Below are positions 27,162 to 36,122 of a DNA stretch of 45,523 nt, in pieces. How positions within the stretch are numbered: position 1 is the first letter of the stretch; each line of letters begins with the position of its first letter. Position numbers and translations under genes: made by a program. Origin of the DNA: Planctomycetaceae bacterium (GTDB taxonomy: Bacteria > Planctomycetota > Planctomycetia > Pirellulales > PNKZ01); NCBI GenBank assembly GCA_016793115.1, contig JAEUIN010000270.1:1-45523 (forward strand), read 5' to 3'. The notes beneath the pieces are model-generated. The model was given only the letters and a program-made list of their open reading frames with translations, was not told the DNA's origin and made no database searches.

Positions 27162-28445
27162 TTAGTTCGTCGCGACTTGCTGGTTGTGGATGTTGTCGAA
27201 ATCGCGGCCGTCTCTCAGCGAGACCCCGCGATACTTGACGGTGCCGTTGCCGGTGTCTTCGTACAGGTTGTACGGATCGCTTTGCGGAATCGTTTCGAAC
27301 GCGACCGACATCTCCATCGACGGGCTGCGACTCAGCCGATAGCCGAAGCAATGATCGATGCCCGACTCATAGTCCTGCCCATTGGAATAAATGAGCGGCA
27401 TCAATAAGTAGCCGTGTTCCGGGGCGACGTCGCCCGGACGCCAGCGCTTGGAGCGTGACCAACCGCTGCTGGGGATTTCGTCGGCGATCGGACCGACCCG
27501 CATCGGATTAAAGGGATCGTCTTGATCGATGATTACGATGCGATCGACCACCTTGGCCGGACTACTGTTGGTATCGGTCGCCCGCTCGATCTGGATTTTC
27601 CAGCGACTGAGAACGTCGTCGAGATTGTCGGGATCGCGCGGTTGCGATTTATCGAAGATCGACGTCCGCGGATCGTCCGAAGCGTAGCGATAAATCGGTT
27701 GCATCGGCGACACGAAACCCGGAGCCCAGCGAAGAAAATTGATCGGGTTGCCCCAGGCGTCGTGAAACTCGGGCATGCCGTCGTGATCGGAGTCGCCGAA
27801 ATCTCGAGGGCTGAAGTGTTCCGTCGAGAGACTCGAATCGTCGACTCCCGTAGTAATAATCAAATACAGACATTCCGCCGACTCGTGGGAGATCGCTATC
27901 TCGCGCAAGTATTCACCGGTCTGCATGGTCTTCGTCGCAGCGTTGCCGGCTTTGGCCGTCATGATTCGCCGTTGGTAAGCGCTCCAGAGATACGGGCGAA
28001 TCGGCTGCTTGAACGGATTCACGTACACGGAAGGAATGAACGTCAAATCTTCATAACGGTCGGGCATTTCCATCCGCAAAAGCTCGCGCATGGCCAACAT
28101 TCGCCGCCGAGCGACGTCCTGGCGGAAGCGCGATTGCGCTTCGTTGCCGGCGTTTGCCATATTGCCCACGCGCGAGTCGGCATTGATCGGCAGACGAACC
28201 GTGCGATAAGCGTCCCAACGCCCCATGATGATGTTGTGAAGCTTTTGAACGAGCGCATTCGTGCGGGCGGCTTTCGACGTTTGCTCGGCCTTGTCGAGCG
28301 CGGCAAGGAAGATCGACGACAAGATGCCGATGACGACGATCACGATCATCAATTCGACGAGCGTGAAAGCCGAACGGGCCGGGACGCTGCGCACGGCGCG
28401 GCCGGCACCGAGAGTACGTATACGTGAACGAACAAGCATACTCAT
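27162..28445 (-). CDS. Large G-like prepilin-type protein with DxWGNP motif
   Basis: The 427-residue product has a long basic leader and presumed cleavage RSA26|FTLVE (Glu31 at +5). Ala replaces the usual Gly at -1. The helix ELMIVIVVIGILSSIFLAAL follows. Residues 229-234 (DAWGNP, then INFLRWAPG) match the C-terminal DPWGNPYxYxxPG signature of GspG major pseudopilins, and D218-S-D220-H-D222-G directly before it resembles the calcium loop there. GspG has about 140 residues; here about 180 further residues follow the motif. The ATG at 28445 lies two bases after the stop of the upstream gene, so translation is probably coupled. It may be a structural subunit of the pseudopilus. Confidence 0.82.
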   Translation of the reverse strand: MSMLVRSRIRTLGAGRAVRSVPARSAFTLVELMIVIVVIGILSSIFLAALDKAEQTSKAARTNALVQKLHNIIMGRWDAYRTVRLPINADSRVGNMANAGNEAQSRFRQDVARRRMLAMRELLRMEMPDRYEDLTFIPSVYVNPFKQPIRPYLWSAYQRRIMTAKAGNAATKTMQTGEYLREIAISHESAECLYLIITTGVDDSSLSTEHFSPRDFGDSDHDGMPEFHDAWGNPINFLRWAPGFVSPMQPIYRYASDDPRTSIFDKSQPRDPDNLDDVLSRWKIQIERATDTNSSPAKVVDRIVIIDQDDPFNPMRVGPIADEIPSSGWSRSKRWRPGDVAPEHGYLLMPLIYSNGQDYESGIDHCFGYRLSRSPSMEMSVAFETIPQSDPYNLYEDTGNGTVKYRGVSLRDGRDFDNIHNQQVATN

Positions 28446-28447
28446 GT

Positions 28448-29596
28448 CTATTTTCCGGCGTTTTGTGCGGCGGTCGCGACCGTGACGTTGCCCAGGTTGT
28501 TCAGGTTGTCATTGTCTTCCGCGGTCAACGCGGTCTGTTGCGAGTAGTTGTTCTGCTTTTCGTACACTTGGCCGGCCGGATAGACCGGCACTTTCATGGC
28601 TCGATTGAGTTCGGTCGTGAGCGGGGCCGAGAACATGCCGTCGAGGCCGCCGCAGATGATTTGAAAGCTTTCCGGTTTTTGCCAACGCATCGGGTTGGCG
28701 TTCGTCGGATCGATGTATTCCGCCATTGGAACCGCGAGACCGATCTTCGCCGCCAAATCCGCTGCGCCGGGATCGCCGTCGCGCGGATAGCCGACGAGCG
28801 AGATGTTGAGAGCCGAGCCGGTCGGCGATGACGACACGCTGTACGATTCGGCGTCGAAGTAGACGAACGGAGCCATCGTCGAGTTTGCGTTGGAGGCGAT
28901 CGGCAAATATTCGTACCAGCCGTCGCCGTCTTGATCGACCAGACGCGTTTCATCGAATTGATAGAACAAGTCGGTGCGATAACGCATCGGATCTGCGCCT
29001 TCCTGCGCAAGATTGTCTCGCTTGAACGGCGCGTCTTGGTCGCGATGGAAGCCGAACAGGCGCCGATTGGAAACCGCCGCTTGATTGTTGGTGTTGTAGG
29101 GAGTCGGGAAGCCGCCGAGCCAGAATACAAGCGACTCCGCTTGATCGAGCGTGTTCAAATCGAGCCCCTGCAGGTTGCCGCCGGGCGTCTTATAGTTGTA
29201 TTGCTGCACCGTGAAGCTGTTGGCGGTCGTGCTCATTAGGCCGTTGCGCAGGTTGTTGAAGTTGCCTTCCGCCGTGCCGTAGTTGGCATTGGTGAAGGCG
29301 ACGAGCACGTGTTTCATGAAGCGAATTCGGCGCTGCGAAAGATTGGCTTCGGCCAAGCTCGGCGGATAGCCGACGCGTTTTTCCTTGTAAGATTGAAGCG
29401 CCGTTTGCAACTGGTCGATCTCGACCATGATCTTGGCTTCTTTGGCGGACTGAACGAACTTCCAGACCGCCGGCACCGTGATGGCCATCAACATGCCGAT
29501 GATGGCGATGACGACGAGCAATTCGACGAGCGTGAAGCCGCGGCGGTCCCGCAAAGCCGAAGCGGCGAACGGGCGAAACGACGTGCGACGAACCAT
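28448..29596 (-). CDS. Large G-like prepilin-type protein
   Basis: The 382-residue product has G20|FTLVE (Glu25 at +5) and the helix LLVVIAIIGMLMAITVPAVW, followed by a GspG-type segment (IDQLQTALQSYKEKRVGYPPSL) in which a helix ends in the Y...YP turn. An acidic loop, D221QDGDGW, follows later. It is the first of six prepilin-like genes and closest to the platform gene, which is the usual place for the major pseudopilin. It is nevertheless 2.5 times longer than normal GspG, with residues of about 90-380 not recognised. AGGAG eight bases before the ATG at 29596 is the best ribosome-binding site in the operon, which may indicate high expression. Confidence 0.82.
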   Translation of the reverse strand: MVRRTSFRPFAASALRDRRGFTLVELLVVIAIIGMLMAITVPAVWKFVQSAKEAKIMVEIDQLQTALQSYKEKRVGYPPSLAEANLSQRRIRFMKHVLVAFTNANYGTAEGNFNNLRNGLMSTTANSFTVQQYNYKTPGGNLQGLDLNTLDQAESLVFWLGGFPTPYNTNNQAAVSNRRLFGFHRDQDAPFKRDNLAQEGADPMRYRTDLFYQFDETRLVDQDGDGWYEYLPIASNANSTMAPFVYFDAESYSVSSSPTGSALNISLVGYPRDGDPGAADLAAKIGLAVPMAEYIDPTNANPMRWQKPESFQIICGGLDGMFSAPLTTELNRAMKVPVYPAGQVYEKQNNYSQQTALTAEDNDNLNNLGNVTVATAAQNAGK

Positions 29597-29670
29597 TGTC
29601 CGGATCTCCTAATGTCGAAGCCGAGCCTCGGAATCTCTCCCTAGGATTCGCGGCCGGCTTCGGTCGGGGC

Positions 29671-30996
29671 TTAGCTCAGTTTTTGAATGAGGGCGACCAG
29701 CGGCAAGAACAACGCGATGACGATGAAACCGACGATCACTCCCAGCACGATAATCAACAGCGGCTCAAGCAAGCTCACCAAGCTTTCCGTGAGCACGTCG
29801 ACTTCTTCATCGTAGTTGTCGGCGACCTTGTAGAGCATTTTGTCAAGCTCGCCGGTCTCTTCGCCGACGTCGATCATGTTGACGACCAAGTCGTCGATGA
29901 TGCGCGATGTGGCGCGGGTCATGTAGACCAATACGCCCACGATGGGAATGAAGAAAAACCAGAAGAATGCGGCGATCAAGTTGAATTTGGTGCGCGAGTA
30001 CTCGCGCATCGGCTTGGCGATCGATTCGCCTTCACGGATCGAGTCGTAGATTCGCTGATACAGCAGTTCGAAAACGGCGTTGCCGCTCGTCTCCCGGGTG
30101 ATATTCAAGGCTTCGAGAATCGGCACGCCGCTGGCGACCAAAGTGCCGAGCGTTCGCGTGGTTCGCGCCGTAATGTTCTTCTCGACGATCTGACCGAAAA
30201 TCGGAAATTTCAACGTGAACAAGTGCCAGCCGAATCGGCCCGCCTTGAATTTGCAGATCAGCTTCACCATCAACACGATCGAAATCGGAATCAGCGGGAT
30301 GAGGAACCAGTAGTTCTTTACCCAATTCGAAGTGTCGATCAGCATCTGCGTCATGCCGGGCAGCTCGGCATCGAAGTCTTTAAAGATCTTCTCGAACGCC
30401 GGCACGATTTTGATCATGATGAACGTCAAGATACCGACGGCCACGAGAATGACGACGATCGGATAAACCATCGCGCCTTTGACCTTGCGCTTCAACGATT
30501 GCGACTTTTCGGAGAACTCGGCCAAGCGGCGGAGAATGACTTCGAGCGCTCCGCCCGCCTCGCCGGCCTTGATCATGTTGACGTAAAGCCGATCGAACAC
30601 CTTCGGGCATTTCGACATCGCTTCGGAAAGCGTCGAGCCCGACTCAATGTCTTCGCACACGTCCATGAGAGTGTTCTTCAATCGGCCCGGCTTCGACTGC
30701 GCCTCAAGGATTTTGAGGCTGCGCAAAATCGGCAAACCGGCGTCTTGAAGAATCGAAAGCTGACGGGTGAACATCGTCAGTTCTTTCGACTTCACACCGC
30801 CGATGACGAAGGTGCGCCCCTTGCCGCCGGCAGCTTTCTTCTCGGCCGTTTTTCGCGACTTTTTGGCGGAGATCTTCGTCACGTAGTAGCCCATCTGGCG
30901 AATTGTCGCCTGGGCTTCTTCTTCGTTCGCCGCCTCGATCACATCCTTGATCTCTTTGCCGGCGGGATCCATCGCCTCAAACTGGTACGTAGGCAT
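29671..30996 (-). CDS. pilC: Type IV pilus/T2SS inner-membrane platform protein (PilC/GspF family)
   Basis: From the ATG at 30996 (AAAGG nine bases upstream) the product has 441 residues. An N-terminal YQFEAMDPAGK segment and two GspF repeats are present: FTRQLSILQDAGLPILRSL (76-94) with MIKAGEAGG (141-149), and RTLGTLVASGVPILEAL (281-297) with MIDVGEETG (374-382). Hydrophobic segments lie at about 177-199, 229-249 and 411-436, as expected. An additional one at about 338-359 (NLIAAFFWFFFIPIVGVLVY) is inserted inside the second repeat, where normal members have only a short link. The protein would anchor the assembly ATPase and lift pseudopilins from the inner membrane. It lies between pilB and the first pseudopilin gene. 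Confidence 0.9.
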   Translation of the reverse strand: MPTYQFEAMDPAGKEIKDVIEAANEEEAQATIRQMGYYVTKISAKKSRKTAEKKAAGGKGRTFVIGGVKSKELTMFTRQLSILQDAGLPILRSLKILEAQSKPGRLKNTLMDVCEDIESGSTLSEAMSKCPKVFDRLYVNMIKAGEAGGALEVILRRLAEFSEKSQSLKRKVKGAMVYPIVVILVAVGILTFIMIKIVPAFEKIFKDFDAELPGMTQMLIDTSNWVKNYWFLIPLIPISIVLMVKLICKFKAGRFGWHLFTLKFPIFGQIVEKNITARTTRTLGTLVASGVPILEALNITRETSGNAVFELLYQRIYDSIREGESIAKPMREYSRTKFNLIAAFFWFFFIPIVGVLVYMTRATSRIIDDLVVNMIDVGEETGELDKMLYKVADNYDEEVDVLTESLVSLLEPLLIIVLGVIVGFIVIALFLPLVALIQKLS

Positions 30997-31043
30997 AGTC
31001 GTCAACCTTTAGTGGAATGATTCGTCGTCGGCGCCGCCGAGGT

Positions 31044-32756
31044 TTAGGCTTCGAGCACCGTTTCGCGAACCACTTCGTCGATCGTCGTTAATCCTTGGAA
31101 AGCGAATTCCAAACCGGCGTCACGCAACGTCACCATGCCGTAGCTGCGGGCCTTGTCGCGCAGCTCGTCGGTCGAAGCGTTTTGCATGACCATTTCGCGA
31201 ATCTCATCGTTGAAGATCATCAGCTCAAACAGCCCGACGCGTCCCTTGTAGCCGGTGCCGTTGCAGACGTCGCAGCCTGCGCCGCGATAGAACTTTTTGC
31301 CCATGACATCGTCGGGCGTGAGCTGTAACTCGGCGAGCAAATCCATCGTCGGCTTCACTTCTTGTTTGCACTTTTGGCAAACGCGCCGCACGAGCCGCTG
31401 CGCGAGGATCGCTTCGACCGTGGCGGTAATTAGAAACGGCGGCACGCCCATGTCGCGCAACCGCGTGACCGAGCTTGGCGCATCGTTCGTGTGCAGCGTG
31501 CTGAACACCATGTGCCCTGTGAGCGAGGCCTGCACGGCGATCTCCGCGGTTTCCGGATCGCGAATCTCACCGACGAGAATGACGTCGGGGTCTTGCCGCA
31601 GAATCGCACGAAGGCAGTTGGCGAAGGTGTTGCCGATCGATGCGTCGATCGGCACTTGTGTGATGCCGTCGATGTCGTACTCGATCGGGTCTTCCGTCGT
31701 GATAAGTTTGTCTTCCGGCTCATTAAGCTCGCTGAGCGCGGAATAGAGCGTCGTCGTCTTGCCTGAGCCGGTCGGGCCGGTGACGAGCACGATGCCGTTC
31801 GGCTTGGCGATGACGTCGCGAAACGCGCGGAGGGTCTCGGGCGTCATGCCGACCGCCTCGAGATCGAGTTTCACGACGGAGCGATCAAGCACCCGCATGA
31901 CGACGCTTTCGCCGAACATCGTCGGCAGCACGGAAACGCGCAAGTCGACGGGGTGACCGCCGATCGTAAGCTCGATACGGCCGTCTTGCGGCAGCCGACG
32001 TTCGGCGATGTCGAGATTCGCCATGACCTTAATGCGGGTCGTGATGGCGAACGCGAGGTGCTTCGGCGGCGGCACCATTTCAAAGAGCACGCCGTCGGCC
32101 TTGATGCGGACTTTGAATTCGTCTTCGAACGGTTCGAAGTGCATGTCGCTGGCGCGGTCTTTGATCGCCAGCAGCATGATCATGTTGAGGAGCTTGCGGA
32201 CGGGCGCGCTGTCGGCGAGTTCTTCCGATTTGGTGAGGTCGTAGGCTCCTTCACGCGCACCCGCCAGGGCTTCCTGCAACTCCTCGTCGTTTTCGAGATT
32301 GCCGATGATGTCTTCGACGCTTTCGGCCGTCGAATAGTATCGATTGAGCGCAGCGATGACGTCGCGCTCGCTGGCCACGACGCCGCGGACCTCGTAGCCG
32401 AGGAAGTTGCGCAACTCGTCGAGAATTTGAAGCTTCTGCGGATCGCACATCGCAACCGTCAGCACGCCGTCGCGAAAACTAAGCGGCACGATGCGATAGA
32501 GTTGCGCCATCGGTTCGGTGACGTACGCCAAGACGTCGGGCGGAATCGTGATTTCACCCAGCGAAACGGCCTGCATACCCATCTGCTCGGCGAGCGCTTC
32601 GCAAAGCTGCTCGTCGTTGATGAGGTTCATGCTTTCGGCGATACGGCCCAACAACTCACCCGGGCGGCTCTTCTGCTCCTCGAGAAGAGTCTCTAGTTGA
32701 TCGCGGGTAATGAACTTCCGCTCGACGAGGATTTGACCGATTCGTTTAAAAGCCAT
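31044..32756 (-). CDS. pilB: Type IV pilus/T2SS assembly ATPase (PilB/GspE family)
   Basis: The 570-residue protein starts with an MshEN-type N-terminal domain (MAFKRIGQILVERKFIT). The ATPase core has ASDMHFEPF (about 202-210), Walker A GPTGSGKT (327-334), the Asp box TTEDPIEY (353-360), Walker B DVILVGEIRD (391-400), the His box GHMVFSTLHTND (414-425), and the tetracysteine zinc site C460xxC463...C495xxC498. The hexamer would drive pseudopilus extension from the cytoplasm together with PilC. It lies between pilT and pilC. A second protein of the same family is encoded at 34248, so the two may power different assembly reactions. Cyclic-di-GMP binding by the MshEN domain is known in relatives but is not shown here. 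Confidence 0.93.
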   Translation of the reverse strand: MAFKRIGQILVERKFITRDQLETLLEEQKSRPGELLGRIAESMNLINDEQLCEALAEQMGMQAVSLGEITIPPDVLAYVTEPMAQLYRIVPLSFRDGVLTVAMCDPQKLQILDELRNFLGYEVRGVVASERDVIAALNRYYSTAESVEDIIGNLENDEELQEALAGAREGAYDLTKSEELADSAPVRKLLNMIMLLAIKDRASDMHFEPFEDEFKVRIKADGVLFEMVPPPKHLAFAITTRIKVMANLDIAERRLPQDGRIELTIGGHPVDLRVSVLPTMFGESVVMRVLDRSVVKLDLEAVGMTPETLRAFRDVIAKPNGIVLVTGPTGSGKTTTLYSALSELNEPEDKLITTEDPIEYDIDGITQVPIDASIGNTFANCLRAILRQDPDVILVGEIRDPETAEIAVQASLTGHMVFSTLHTNDAPSSVTRLRDMGVPPFLITATVEAILAQRLVRRVCQKCKQEVKPTMDLLAELQLTPDDVMGKKFYRGAGCDVCNGTGYKGRVGLFELMIFNDEIREMVMQNASTDELRDKARSYGMVTLRDAGLEFAFQGLTTIDEVVRETVLEA

Positions 32757-32820
32757 TGCGTGACTCGATTCTCAAGGCCGGTGTTACGGCGATCGTTTGG
32801 ACGTTGCGTCGTCGAGCTAT

Positions 32821-33918
32821 TTACCTGTCGTTGGTGTCGTCGAAGACGCCCCGTTCGGCCTTGGCGATCCGCGCCGCCAGTTCGTCCGGATAGACGGCTC
32901 GTTCCAGCACTTCTTCTTTGGCGCAATCCCCCTTCGCAAACAGATTAAAGAGAGAGTCGTCCATCAGCCGCATTCCCTTCTTGGCGCCCGTTTGGATCAC
33001 CGAGTTAATGCGGAATGTCTTGTTTTCACGAATCAGGTTCGCGCAGGCCGAGTCGACCACGAGCATTTCGTAAGCACCGCGGCGCCCGCCGCCGATCTTA
33101 GGAACCAGCGTTTGCGAAAGAATGCCGATGATCGATGTCGAAAGCTGCGTGCGAATTTGTTCTTGCTGGTTCGTCGGGAAGACGTCGATGATGCGGTTCA
33201 CGGTACCCTGAGCGCCGGTCGTGTGCAGTGTGCCGAACACGACGTGCCCGGTTTCGGCCGCCGTGATCGCGGCTTCGATCGTTTCCAAGTCGCGCATTTC
33301 GCCGACGAGGATGACGTCGGGGTCTTGTCGCAACGCCCGGCGAATCGCTTCCGAAAAGCTCGGCACGTCGACGCCGATTTCGCGCTGATTGACCGTCGAT
33401 TTCTTGTGCTCGTGTTGGAACTCAATCGGGTCTTCGATTGTGATGATGTGTCGGTCGGTGTTCTCGTTGATCCAGTTGATCATGCTCGCCAAGCTTGTCG
33501 TCTTGCCTGAGCCGGTCGGTCCTGTGACGAGGAACAATCCCCGCGGCCGATTGATCAGCTCGCGGCAAACCGGTGGAAGGCCGAGGTCTTCCATCGACAT
33601 AAACTTGTTCGGAATCTGCCGCAGCACCATGCCGATGAACCCGCGCTGCTTGAAAATCGAAACGCGGAAGCGGGCCTGAGTACCGAATGCGAAACCAAAG
33701 TCGCTGCCGCCCGCTTCTTGCAACTCCGTTTGGCAGCGTTCAGGAGTAATGCTCTTCATCAGGGCGACTGTGTCGTCCGCCGTGAGTGTTTTTGTTTCCA
33801 GACGCCGCATGCGGCCGTGAAGGCGAATCACGGGTGGTTGACCGACGGAAATGTGAAGGTCGCTCGCACCTTGATTGACGACCGTTTGCAGCAACTTGTC
33901 GATGAGAACCGTACCCAT
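32821..33918 (-). CDS. pilT: Pilus retraction ATPase PilT
   Basis: The 365-residue product matches PilT along its length: ASDLHISVGQPPVIRLHG (18-35), FRVSIFKQRG, Walker A GPTGSGKT (133-140), the Asp box IEDPIEF (161-167), Walker B DVILVGEMRD (201-210), the His box GHVVFGTLHT (224-233), and ANLIREN (293-299) at the place of the PilT AIRNLIRE retraction motif. The N-terminal MshEN domain and zinc tetracysteine of PilB are absent, as expected. PilT disassembles pili, so its presence points to a retractable type IV pilus-like machine and not a plain type II secretion system, which lacks it. It lies 64 bases upstream of pilB and is probably co-transcribed. Confidence 0.93.
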   Translation of the reverse strand: MGTVLIDKLLQTVVNQGASDLHISVGQPPVIRLHGRMRRLETKTLTADDTVALMKSITPERCQTELQEAGGSDFGFAFGTQARFRVSIFKQRGFIGMVLRQIPNKFMSMEDLGLPPVCRELINRPRGLFLVTGPTGSGKTTSLASMINWINENTDRHIITIEDPIEFQHEHKKSTVNQREIGVDVPSFSEAIRRALRQDPDVILVGEMRDLETIEAAITAAETGHVVFGTLHTTGAQGTVNRIIDVFPTNQQEQIRTQLSTSIIGILSQTLVPKIGGGRRGAYEMLVVDSACANLIRENKTFRINSVIQTGAKKGMRLMDDSLFNLFAKGDCAKEEVLERAVYPDELAARIAKAERGVFDDTNDR

Positions 33919-34247
33919 TACCGTTTCATTCCTATTCCGGGTGGTGTGATGTCATCTGAGAAAGAGTTACGCCCGGAGACCACGGTCGATAATCCCGCTG
34001 AATAGACCCGTCGATCGACGGCAATACTTAGAAGTGCGACGGAGTTGCCGGCTCCGCCATTGATGCAGCTGGATTATTCGCAAGGCCTTTGGATAACTCA
34101 AAGAAACTGACTTGAACTGGCGTTAGCTCGATCGGTTAGCGCACGTTTGAGCAGGGCACAGTGAGATTTGACTAGCCAGGCCGCCAACTGCAGATGGAAG
34201 TGGTCGGTTTGCCTAATCTTCCCAATTTGGTCCGAGGTGAGACGAGT
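33919..34247. other. Intergenic region upstream of pilT
   Basis: The 329 bases between the second pilB-like gene and pilT contain no recognisable gene. A perfect 14-bp palindrome, CCGTCGATCGACGG, lies at 34008-34021, about 90 bases upstream of pilT; it could be an operator, although TCGATCGA-type palindromes are frequent in GC-rich DNA. The size of the gap suggests that pilT and the genes after it have their own promoter, but I could not define one. No terminator was found after the 34248-35939 gene. Confidence 0.4.
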
Positions 34248-35939
34248 TTACTCTTCAACTCGCTTGGCGATCCGGAACAGCTCTTCAAGTGTCGTTATGC
34301 CCCGCATCGCTTTGGTGAGGCCATCTTCAAAGAGGGTGTTCATCCCCTGTGCGATTGCAACCTTTCTTAGCGCCTGCGACGAAGTCCCTTGAAATGCGAG
34401 CTCTCGAACGCGGGAAGTCATCATCATGAGCTCGTAGATGCCCACCCGTCCGCGGTATCCCTGGCGGTTGCACGCTGAGCACCCTTTCCCCTTCATGAAG
34501 GTGGCTTTAGCCACCTGTTCAGGTGTAAGCCCCGCCTGTTCAATGACGGACTCAGGAGGAGAATAGGGTTGCTTGCACTTCTCACAAATCTTACGAACCA
34601 ATCGCTGCGCGAGGATGGCGATAATGCTGCTCGCCACCAAATAGGCGGGGACACCCATGTCGACCATGCGCGTAATAGCGCTGGGCGCATCGTTCGTGTG
34701 TAGTGTGCTGAAAACCAAGTGTCCAGTTAAAGATGCCTGGATTCCCATTTCGGCCGTTTCGGCGTCACGCATCTCGCCGACCAAAATCACGTTCGGTGCC
34801 TGACGCAACATGGCCCGAATAATCCGTTGAAAATCTAGGCCGATACTGTGCTTCACTTCGACTTGATTGATGCCCGGAAGGTAATACTCCACCGGGTCTT
34901 CAGCGGTGATGATTTTGCGGTCCGGCCGGTTGAGATCGTTCAACGCCGCGTAGAGAGTCGTAGTCTTGCCCGAGCCTGTCGGGCCGGTCACGAGGATGAT
35001 TCCGTTTGGTCGTCGGATCAGCGCATTGACCTGCCGGAACACCTCATCCGACATGCCTAATTGCTTCAGCCCGACCTTGATGTTGTCCTTATCCAGCAAC
35101 CGCATCACTACGGTCTGGCCGTGGTTTGTAGGCATCACGCTGACGCGCAGGTCAAGTTCTTTGGTGCCGACCGTGACCTTGATTCGGCCGTCTTGGCAAC
35201 GCCGTCGCTCGGCGATATCGATTTTTGCCAGAATTTTGATGCGCGATAGCACTGCACCGAGGAGCCGCTTCGGGATGCTATCCCGTTCTGTCAGCACACC
35301 GTCAATCCGGTAACGGATCCGGACGCGGTCTTCGAAGGGTTCCACATGAATATCTGACGCCCTCCCTTCAACGGCGCCGGTAATGATCATCTGAACGAGG
35401 CGAATCACTGGCGCGCTAGTCTCGTCGACCGCTTCATCGGCGTCGGAAACGGCCCCCATCTCGGTGAAGTCGATTGCCTTCTCCGAAACTTCCTGCATCA
35501 TTCGAGCGGTTTCGTCTTCGCGCGCGTAAAACTTGTTGACCGCTGCCAGGATGGCGTCCTTGGGTGCCAGGGCGACTTTGATCTTTCGATTCAGCACAAA
35601 CTGAAGCTTGTCCAGCGTCTCCAGGTCGTCCGGGTCGGACATAACGACCTTCAGAACGCCGTCGTCTTCGGCCAACGCCAGCACCGCATGTTCGCGGGCG
35701 ATCGATTCGGGCACCAGCGTTACGACTTCATGGGGAATTTCGAGCCCGTCGAGCTTTATGTATTCCAGCCCGCCCGCTTTCGCCATCGCTTTCGCTGCCA
35801 ACTCCGGGGTGACATATCCGAGTTTGAGCAGCGCATCTCGAATCGAGATATTGGCGCCCCGAGAGGCCTTCTTCGCCTCGGCTACCTGCTCCTGTGAAAG
35901 CAGCTTGTTGCGAACAAGGATTTCGATGAAATCGGGCAT
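34248..35939 (-). CDS. Second PilB/GspE-family assembly ATPase
   Basis: The 563-residue protein has an MshEN-type N-terminal part (MPDFIEILVRNKLLSQEQVA), ASDIHVEPFEDRVRIRYRIDG (about 194-214), Walker A GPTGSGKT (319-326), the Asp box TAEDPVEY (345-352), Walker B NVILVGEMRD (383-392), GHLVFSTLHTND (406-417) and the zinc tetracysteine C452xxC455...C487xxC490. It is thus a complete, apparently active relative of the 31044-32756 product, not a fragment. Two PilB-type motors next to one PilT and one PilC suggest either that one motor serves a second platform encoded elsewhere, or that the two alternate. It is transcribed toward pilT, but the 329-base gap leaves open whether it belongs to the same operon. 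Confidence 0.9.
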   Translation of the reverse strand: MPDFIEILVRNKLLSQEQVAEAKKASRGANISIRDALLKLGYVTPELAAKAMAKAGGLEYIKLDGLEIPHEVVTLVPESIAREHAVLALAEDDGVLKVVMSDPDDLETLDKLQFVLNRKIKVALAPKDAILAAVNKFYAREDETARMMQEVSEKAIDFTEMGAVSDADEAVDETSAPVIRLVQMIITGAVEGRASDIHVEPFEDRVRIRYRIDGVLTERDSIPKRLLGAVLSRIKILAKIDIAERRRCQDGRIKVTVGTKELDLRVSVMPTNHGQTVVMRLLDKDNIKVGLKQLGMSDEVFRQVNALIRRPNGIILVTGPTGSGKTTTLYAALNDLNRPDRKIITAEDPVEYYLPGINQVEVKHSIGLDFQRIIRAMLRQAPNVILVGEMRDAETAEMGIQASLTGHLVFSTLHTNDAPSAITRMVDMGVPAYLVASSIIAILAQRLVRKICEKCKQPYSPPESVIEQAGLTPEQVAKATFMKGKGCSACNRQGYRGRVGIYELMMMTSRVRELAFQGTSSQALRKVAIAQGMNTLFEDGLTKAMRGITTLEELFRIAKRVEE

Positions 35940-36122
35940 AAGCGAGGAACCAACCGGGAAGGCAGTTAAAAGACGGGTATTGGGGGCGACGCTTAAGACG
36001 GGAAAAACAAGGGCGTCGCACGGTTTTTAGCGTAATGGGGCTGTAACACAGTGTCAACGAAGTGGAGTTGTGCGGCATTCGGGAGGCTAGTCTGAGAGGG
36101 TCGCAAGATGTCGCGACTCGCC

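Noticed and set aside
29596..31020. 474-codon plus-strand frame opposite pilC
   Set aside because: It is antisense to a clear PilC/GspF protein and its composition (His, Asp, Arg, Gln-rich) is that of a GC-rich shadow frame.
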